8,060 nt of DNA from Gammaproteobacteria bacterium (GTDB lineage: Bacteria; Pseudomonadota; Gammaproteobacteria; SZUA-229). A program made the position numbers and the translations under genes. Positions 4,254-8,060 of the stretch are shown here, in pieces. Every line of letters begins with the position of its first letter. Position 1 is the stretch's first letter. The notes under the pieces are model-generated. The model made no database searches. It was given only the letters and a program-made list of their open reading frames with translations, and was not told the DNA's origin. The stretch is taken from positions 1 to 8,060 of the forward strand of contig DRLE01000096.1 of the NCBI GenBank assembly GCA_011051475.1, read 5' to 3'.

Positions 4254-7133
4254 TCAGGTAACCACGATGACGCGGATGGCGTCCAGGCGCAGGTTGGCGT
4301 TGTCGATGACTTCGGTTAGGCGGTTTAGCTGGTCTTCGAAATAGGCGATTTCGTCTGCTCGAATATTAGGATTTACTTTAGATAATGCTTTTAACCTGTT
4401 GATTTCATTGTTCAGCATGGCCTCGGCGTTTTTATGCGCCTGTTCCAGAACCTTTTCTGATTTCATCCCGGCGATTTTTTCGCTGCGCGCAAGCATGGCC
4501 TTCAGTATCTTGCCTCTTGCCTTGACGATCTTGTTGCCGATACCGGCATCGACATACTGGCAGTTTTGGCTTATCTGATCGTGCGGCAGTTTCAGATGGT
4601 GGTCGGCGCCACGTTCATCGCAGACCACGCGAATGGGCGTAGGCGGCAGGTAGCGGTTGCTTTGCAGTGCCTCGACCGGTGCGGCTTCCAGTGAAAACAG
4701 GCATTCGAGCAGGATACTGCCGGCCGCGGCGCCGCTGTATTCCATGGCAGTGACGGCGCTATTGCCCTGTTCATTGCTCAGCACCATATCCATGGCATTA
4801 TTGGTCAGCGGGTGCTCCCAGGTAATATAGTGCGCATCCTCGAACACCAGGGCTACATCACGCTGGTAGGTAATGGTGAGGCCGTCATCGCTCAGTCCGG
4901 GGAAGCGGTTAATCATATGCTCGGTCGGGGTGATAATAAAACAGCCTTCGCTGTGAATTTCATTGTCGATACCGAAGCAGTCATACACCCGTTCCATATA
5001 ATCGTGCAGCCGGTTGTCGTGGTCCTGCGCCTCGGCGCGCCGGCGAATATCCTCGGCAATGGCCGGCCGGCAGGAATTGTATTCCAGCAGGCGGTCACGA
5101 CCACGTTGTAGCGCTTCGCTGAGCTCCCGGTAATGAGCGCTGGAATGTGCGATCAGGGCCTGCAGTTTTTCCGTGGCATCGGTGTCCTGCGCGGCAATGG
5201 CGGCAAAGCTTTCCTCCAGTTCATGTTTGACACGTTTGTACACCGAATGGCCGGCCGGACAGGTGTGTTCGAAGGCCTGCAGCGCCTCGTGGTACCAGCG
5301 GAAGCAGGCGGCCTGTACGCTGTCCTGCAGCCAGGGTACGTGGATATGAATGGTTTCGCTCTGGCCGATTCGGTCGAGGCGGCCGATGCGCTGTTCCAGC
5401 AGGTCGGGATTCAGCGGCAGGTCAAACATGATCAGGTGGTGGGCAAACTGGAAGTTGCGGCCCTCACTGCCGATCTCCGAGCACACCAGGATCTGGCTGC
5501 CGGTTTCAAAATCAGCGAAAAAAGCCGCCGCCCGGTCGCGCTCGACTATGCTCAGGCCTTCATGAAAGGCGGTGGCGTGCAGGCCTGTCTGTGTTTTCAG
5601 ATACTGCACGATATCCAGGGCGGTCTGTGCGCTGTGGGTAATTACCAGCACTTTCTGCGGCAGCAGGTCGGCACAGGTCTTTGTCAGCCAGCGGATGCGC
5701 GGGTCGAATCGGGTCCAGTGCATGTCGCTCTCAGCGGCAATGTGCTGCCAGACTGTCTCCGGATGCAGCAGGTCTGTGGCATTGTCGGCCGTGAGCTGGC
5801 GATATTCCTGTGGCAGGGGCAGTGCAACCGGTATAACTTCACGTTCAGGAAAGCCCTTGACTGCGGCGCGTGTATTGCGAAACAGCACACGGCCGGTACC
5901 ATGACGATCAAGCAGATGATCAACCAGTTCCAGGCGAGCCTGTGTGGCGGTTTTCTCATTATCCAGTTGTGCCAGCAGGGGCAGGTTATCGCCTTCATCC
6001 ACGGTGGTCTCGATAAGCTGCCTGTCAGCGTCGCTCAGGGGTCTGTTGTCGAGCAGGTCCTCGATCAGTTGCGCATAGGGCTCATAGCTTTCCTCTTCCT
6101 CGATAAAGTGCTGGAAATCGGGAAAACGATCGGCATCGAGCAGTCTAAGACGGGCGAAGTGGCTTTCCTTACCCAGCTGTTCGGGCGTTGCCGTCAGCAG
6201 CAACACACCGCGGGTGAATTTCGCCAGCTGCTCGACCACACTGTACTCGATGCTCGCCTCCTCAGGCGACCATTGCAGGTGATGTGCTTCATCAACCACC
6301 AGCAGATCCCATTCACCGAACACGCACTGCTCGAAAGCCGTGCTGCTGGCGGTGAGAAAATCCAGGCTGCACAGCACCAGCTGCTCGGAATGGAAAATGT
6401 TTTCATACTCGTTGGCGGCAAGCAGATCATCGACACGCTGCTGGTCGAAAATTTTGAAATGCAGGTTGAAGCGGCGTAGCATTTCCACCAGCCACTGGTG
6501 CATCAGGGTTTCGGGTACCACAATCAATACCCGCCGCGCGCGCTCGGTCAGCAGCTGGTGGTGCAGGATCAGGCCGGCCTCGATGGTCTTGCCCAGGCCC
6601 ACTTCGTCGGCCAGCAGCACACGTGGGGCGTAACGGTTGGCCACCTCGTGGGCGATATAAAGCTGGTGCGGGATCAGGCTGGTGCGGCTGCCGGTGAGGC
6701 CATAGAGGTCGGATTTCGCCAGGCGGTTTCTGTGATACAGGGTCTGATAGCGCAGTTCGAACCAGTTGTCCCTGTCAATCTGGCCGTTGAACAGGCGTTC
6801 GGAAGGGCGGTTGAGCCGGATAAAATTATCCAGCTCGGCCTCTTCAATGCTGTGTTCATTGCCTTCGTCATCCACGCCGGTATAGGTCAACAGGCCGTGA
6901 TGCTCACTCACTTCACGCACGGTAATGCTGAGGCCATCATGGCGGCTGATGCGGTCGCCTGGCGCAAAGCGCACCCGCGTCAGAGGGGCGGTCTGTTTGG
7001 CATAGGTGCGGGTTTCACCGGTGGCCATAAACAGCACGGTCAGGGTCCGCGCTTCAACCGATAAAACCGTTCCCAGGCCCATTTGCAGTTCAGCGTCACT
7101 GATACAGCGCTGACCGGTGATAAATTCAGACAT
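4254..7133 (-). CDS. rapA: RNA polymerase-associated protein RapA (HepA), Snf2-family ATPase
   Basis: This 959-residue protein closely follows E. coli RapA (968 residues) along its whole length. RapA is a Swi2/Snf2 ATPase that binds RNA polymerase and promotes its recycling after transcription under salt or stress conditions. The Tudor-like N-terminal region spans about 1-107 (GQRCISDAE, TRVRFAPGD). The helicase core has motif I DEVGLGKT (176-183), Ia PETLMHQW, II DEAH (281-284), III TATPEQLG (314-321), the V region CSEIGSEGRNFQF (551-563) and VI QRIGRLDRIGQ (581-591). The RapA C-terminal domain runs from about 600 to the end, with the conserved FPGLS, ITWEHPL, RYLPPTPIRV and VNPNIR segments. 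The ATG at 7133 matches the E. coli start in alignment (GQRxISDxE), yet no Shine-Dalgarno is visible before it. The upstream leader is unusually C/A-rich. It converges on the dsrE-like gene; no partner is co-transcribed within the window. Confidence 0.98.
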   Translation of the reverse strand: MSEFITGQRCISDAELQMGLGTVLSVEARTLTVLFMATGETRTYAKQTAPLTRVRFAPGDRISRHDGLSITVREVSEHHGLLTYTGVDDEGNEHSIEEAELDNFIRLNRPSERLFNGQIDRDNWFELRYQTLYHRNRLAKSDLYGLTGSRTSLIPHQLYIAHEVANRYAPRVLLADEVGLGKTIEAGLILHHQLLTERARRVLIVVPETLMHQWLVEMLRRFNLHFKIFDQQRVDDLLAANEYENIFHSEQLVLCSLDFLTASSTAFEQCVFGEWDLLVVDEAHHLQWSPEEASIEYSVVEQLAKFTRGVLLLTATPEQLGKESHFARLRLLDADRFPDFQHFIEEEESYEPYAQLIEDLLDNRPLSDADRQLIETTVDEGDNLPLLAQLDNEKTATQARLELVDHLLDRHGTGRVLFRNTRAAVKGFPEREVIPVALPLPQEYRQLTADNATDLLHPETVWQHIAAESDMHWTRFDPRIRWLTKTCADLLPQKVLVITHSAQTALDIVQYLKTQTGLHATAFHEGLSIVERDRAAAFFADFETGSQILVCSEIGSEGRNFQFAHHLIMFDLPLNPDLLEQRIGRLDRIGQSETIHIHVPWLQDSVQAACFRWYHEALQAFEHTCPAGHSVYKRVKHELEESFAAIAAQDTDATEKLQALIAHSSAHYRELSEALQRGRDRLLEYNSCRPAIAEDIRRRAEAQDHDNRLHDYMERVYDCFGIDNEIHSEGCFIITPTEHMINRFPGLSDDGLTITYQRDVALVFEDAHYITWEHPLTNNAMDMVLSNEQGNSAVTAMEYSGAAAGSILLECLFSLEAAPVEALQSNRYLPPTPIRVVCDERGADHHLKLPHDQISQNCQYVDAGIGNKIVKARGKILKAMLARSEKIAGMKSEKVLEQAHKNAEAMLNNEINRLKALSKVNPNIRADEIAYFEDQLNRLTEVIDNANLRLDAIRVIVVT

Positions 7134-7140
7134 GGCGAGG

Positions 7141-7310
7141 CTTTTTTGTGTTTACTGTTGGTGGGTATTTTACGGGAGATGGTGGGGGATTCGTATAGTT
7201 GTTATGGGGTAGTGTGGGGTGTTTTTTGCTGGTTTTCTGTGGGACTTTTTGGTGTTGGTGGTTGCTGGTTGGGACTTTTGTTTCCTGGGTAGTGGGCTTT
7301 TGTTATATCG
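7141..7310 (-). promoter_or_regulatory. Strand-asymmetric, G-poor region upstream of rapA
   Basis: By hand count this 170-base stretch has 79 T, 63 G, 15 A and 13 C on the plus strand, so a minus-strand transcript leading into rapA would be about 84% A+C with C nearly five times G. Such RNA is largely unstructured and resembles the C-rich, G-poor regions that load Rho. I see no convincing promoter in it. It contains an imperfect direct repeat: TTGCTGGTT...GGGACTTTT at 7226-7249 (6-base spacer) and again at 7262-7279 (no spacer). A role in Rho-dependent control, or as an S1-type translation enhancer for the Shine-Dalgarno-less rapA, is inference. Confidence 0.45.
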
Positions 7311-7343
7311 CGTTTCGCCCTGACGGCGAGTCCCTTTTGTTAT

Positions 7344-7410
7344 GAATTACATCCCTGTAATTCACCCTACGGGCCAGGCAAAGCCTGTTCAAATTTGCTC
7401 CTGCAAATTT
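7344..7410. repeat. Cluster of three perfect hairpins in the left arm
   Basis: Three stem-loops follow one another: GAATTACA-TCCC-TGTAATTC (7344-7363), CAGGC-AAA-GCCTG (7375-7387) and AAATTTGC-TCCT-GCAAATTT (7391-7410). The module appears inserted into a hairpin that is intact in the right arm: CCTTTT (7333-7338) and AAAAGG (7425-7430) are the separated halves of the stem. Confidence 0.75.
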
Positions 7411-7550
7411 AGTCAACAGCGAAGAAAAGGAACCAAAAGACGCCGCCGCTGCAGACTGCGCCCGCGTAAAAGACGCGCCTGGCAAGGGCAGCAAAACAAC
7501 GGCTTGTCTGAGGCGGAAGAAAAGCAAAAACGGATGATTTTTCCTGTTTG

Positions 7551-7627
7551 TGTAGGCCGGCATAAGCGATAGCGTTGCCGGCACATTGATGGTAGAAAGC
7601 CTGCAACGTTCCTTATGCAGGCCTACA
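7551..7627. repeat. REPIN-like pair of inverted REP sequences
   Basis: Two GTAG-headed imperfect palindromes face each other. The first (7551-7582) reads TGTAGGCCGGCATAAG and continues to GCCGGC; the second (7599-7627, minus strand) reads TGTAGGCCTGCATAAG and continues to GCAGGC. A GTAG head followed by a palindromic stem is the layout of REP sequences mobilised by RAYT (REP-associated tyrosine) transposases, and an inverted doublet is a REPIN. Each half can fold alone and the whole can fold as one hairpin. No RAYT gene is in the window. Confidence 0.65.
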
Positions 7628-7689
7628 GGTGCAGAGCTCTCCTTAGCACTGGTTTTTGTTTTTCCGCTTTTAGTCCACCTCAGGCAAGC

Positions 7690-7800
7690 CGCTGAACCGG
7701 GCCTTTTTATTTTGCCGCCTTTAGCGCCTGCTGTCTGAGCGCACACGCTTTTTGTGCGTGAGTTCAGGCGCGTTGCAAAATCAAAAGGCCCGGTTTAGCG
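7690..7800. repeat. Long nested hairpin (111 bases) in the right arm
   Basis: The outer stem pairs 7690-7715 with 7775-7800 (24 of 26 complementary, one mismatch being a possible G-U pair). An inner stem pairs GCGCCTG (7724-7730) with CAGGCGC (7765-7771), and a terminal stem pairs CGCACA (7740-7745) with TGTGCG (7753-7758) around a 7-base loop. The three stems are nested in register. It has no counterpart in the left arm. Confidence 0.75.
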
Positions 7801-7804
7801 GGTA

Positions 7805-7829
7805 CCCCCTTGCCGCTTTTGCAAGGGGG
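7805..7829. repeat. Perfect 9-bp hairpin in the right arm
   Basis: CCCCCTTGC (7805-7813) pairs exactly with GCAAGGGGG (7821-7829) around the loop CGCTTTT. It lies between the 111-base hairpin and arm block B. Confidence 0.7.
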
Positions 7830-7860
7830 CGCAGCCTGCAGTGGCGGCGTTCTTTTGCCT

Positions 7861-7888
7861 ACTTTTCTTTCGCTGTTGAAAGAAAAGT
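7861..7888. repeat. Perfect 11-bp hairpin next to the right terminal repeat
   Basis: ACTTTTCTTTC (7861-7871) pairs exactly with GAAAGAAAAGT (7878-7888) around GCTGTT. The equivalent stem in the left arm is split by the three-hairpin module. Confidence 0.75.
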
Positions 7889-7974
7889 CGGTCGCCGTCA
7901 GGGCGAAACTCGAATCTGCAGCATCAAAAAGATTAAAAGAAAATCCACCACCCAACCAAAAAAAACCAGCCACA

Positions 7975-8001
7975 AAAAAGGCCGCAATCAGCGGCCTTTT
8001 T
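7975..8001 (-). terminator. Strong rho-independent terminator, potentially bidirectional
   Basis: AAAAAGGCCGC (7975-7985) pairs perfectly with GCGGCCTTTTT (7991-8001) around the 5-base loop AATCA. The GC core is 6 bp. On the minus strand the stem is followed by six T's, on the plus strand by five. No supported plus-strand gene lies upstream, so it most likely ends a minus-strand gene entering from the right edge. The 59 bases to its right (8002-8060) have minus-strand stops in two frames (8022-8024 and 8026-8028), so the 3' end of such a gene could be there, but the frame cannot be chosen. Confidence 0.85.
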
Positions 8002-8060
8002 CATTCACGTCAAGGTGACAGCTAATCAACTGCAGCCCTTGGGACGCGGCAGTCCGGCGA

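Larger units (their letters stand above)
7313..7908. repeat. Composite palindromic repeat element, about 596 bp, with terminal inverted repeats
   Basis: The ends are perfect 17-base inverted repeats, TTTCGCCCTGACGGCGA at 7313-7329 and its complement at 7892-7908. Inside, in the same inverted order, lie arm block B (7414-7463 against 7827-7878, about 45 of 52 positions identical by hand alignment), block C (7500-7517 against 7674-7691, 16 of 18) and a central pair of REP-like sequences (7551-7566 against 7612-7627, 15 of 16). The arms differ in length because the left carries a three-hairpin module (about 7341-7412) and the right carries a 111-base hairpin (7690-7800). No transposase or other credible gene lies inside: the open frames are short, overlap each other on both strands and translate repeat sequence. 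I see no target-site duplication. It may be a MITE-like element, or two copies of one interspersed repeat in head-to-head orientation. Confidence 0.8.

Noticed and set aside
5133..6479. 448-codon plus-strand open frame opposite rapA
   Set aside because: It is the antisense shadow of rapA, whose protein is unambiguous along the whole length.
7303..7746. 147-codon minus-strand open frame
   Set aside because: It runs through the left arm, the REPIN and part of the right-arm hairpin, has no recognisable domain and no ribosome binding site I can defend, and reads as translated repeat sequence.
7313..7908. CRISPR array
   Set aside because: The repeats are inverted and nested rather than direct and evenly spaced, and no cas gene is present.
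7313..7908. Insertion sequence with a decayed transposase
   Set aside because: No transposase motif or fragment is readable in any frame and no target-site duplication is visible at the ends.
7752..8018. Overlapping small open frames on both strands (up to 88 codons) in the right arm
   Set aside because: They overlap one another, consist of inverted-repeat sequence, and some run into or through the terminator at 7975-8001. This is typical of spurious frames in interspersed repeats.
8002..8060. Possible 3' end of a minus-strand gene (for example a frame ending GLPRPKGCS, stop at 8026-8028)
   Set aside because: Too short to choose between frames: another frame ends at 8022-8024. Only the terminator position suggests a gene here.

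Overview
The window looks like the chromosome of a gammaproteobacterium, probably a sulfur oxidiser. It carries a near full-length RapA (the RNA polymerase recycling ATPase of gammaproteobacteria), an SrmB-like DEAD-box helicase with an E. coli SrmB-like C-terminal tail, a Tat-exported DsrE-family protein, and a secreted Pro/Gly/Tyr-rich protein resembling sulfur globule proteins. The lineage call rests on these families only; no species can be named.

Layout. On the minus strand, reading right to left from 3410 to 2, lie srmB-like helicase, a membrane-anchored PDZ protein, a small two-helix membrane protein, and the Pro/Gly/Tyr-rich secreted protein. The gaps are 49, 82 and about 95 bases, so this may be an operon, although a candidate promoter sits in front of the small membrane protein. 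The dsrE-like gene (3651-4127, plus strand) diverges from srmB across a 240-base intergenic region and converges on rapA (7133-4254, minus strand). The convergent gap holds small hairpins and a four-copy heptamer tandem repeat.

Upstream of rapA, 7134-8060 contains no gene I can support. It has three parts. The first is a 170-base stretch that is 84% G+T on the plus strand, which would be a C/A-rich, G-poor leader if transcribed with rapA. The second is a roughly 600-base nested palindromic element (7313-7908) with 17-bp terminal inverted repeats, homologous inverted arms, a REPIN-like pair of GTAG-headed REP sequences at the centre, and two unequal hairpin modules that make the arms differ in length. 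The third is a strong rho-independent terminator at 7975-8001, probably for a minus-strand gene beyond the right edge.

The genes form no single obvious pathway. RapA and the helicase belong to RNA metabolism; the DsrE-like and globule-like proteins suggest sulfur metabolism; the PDZ and two-helix proteins are of unknown role in the envelope. The most unusual part is the composite palindromic repeat upstream of rapA. It is most likely a non-coding, mobile or formerly mobile repeat mosaic rather than a new enzymatic system.
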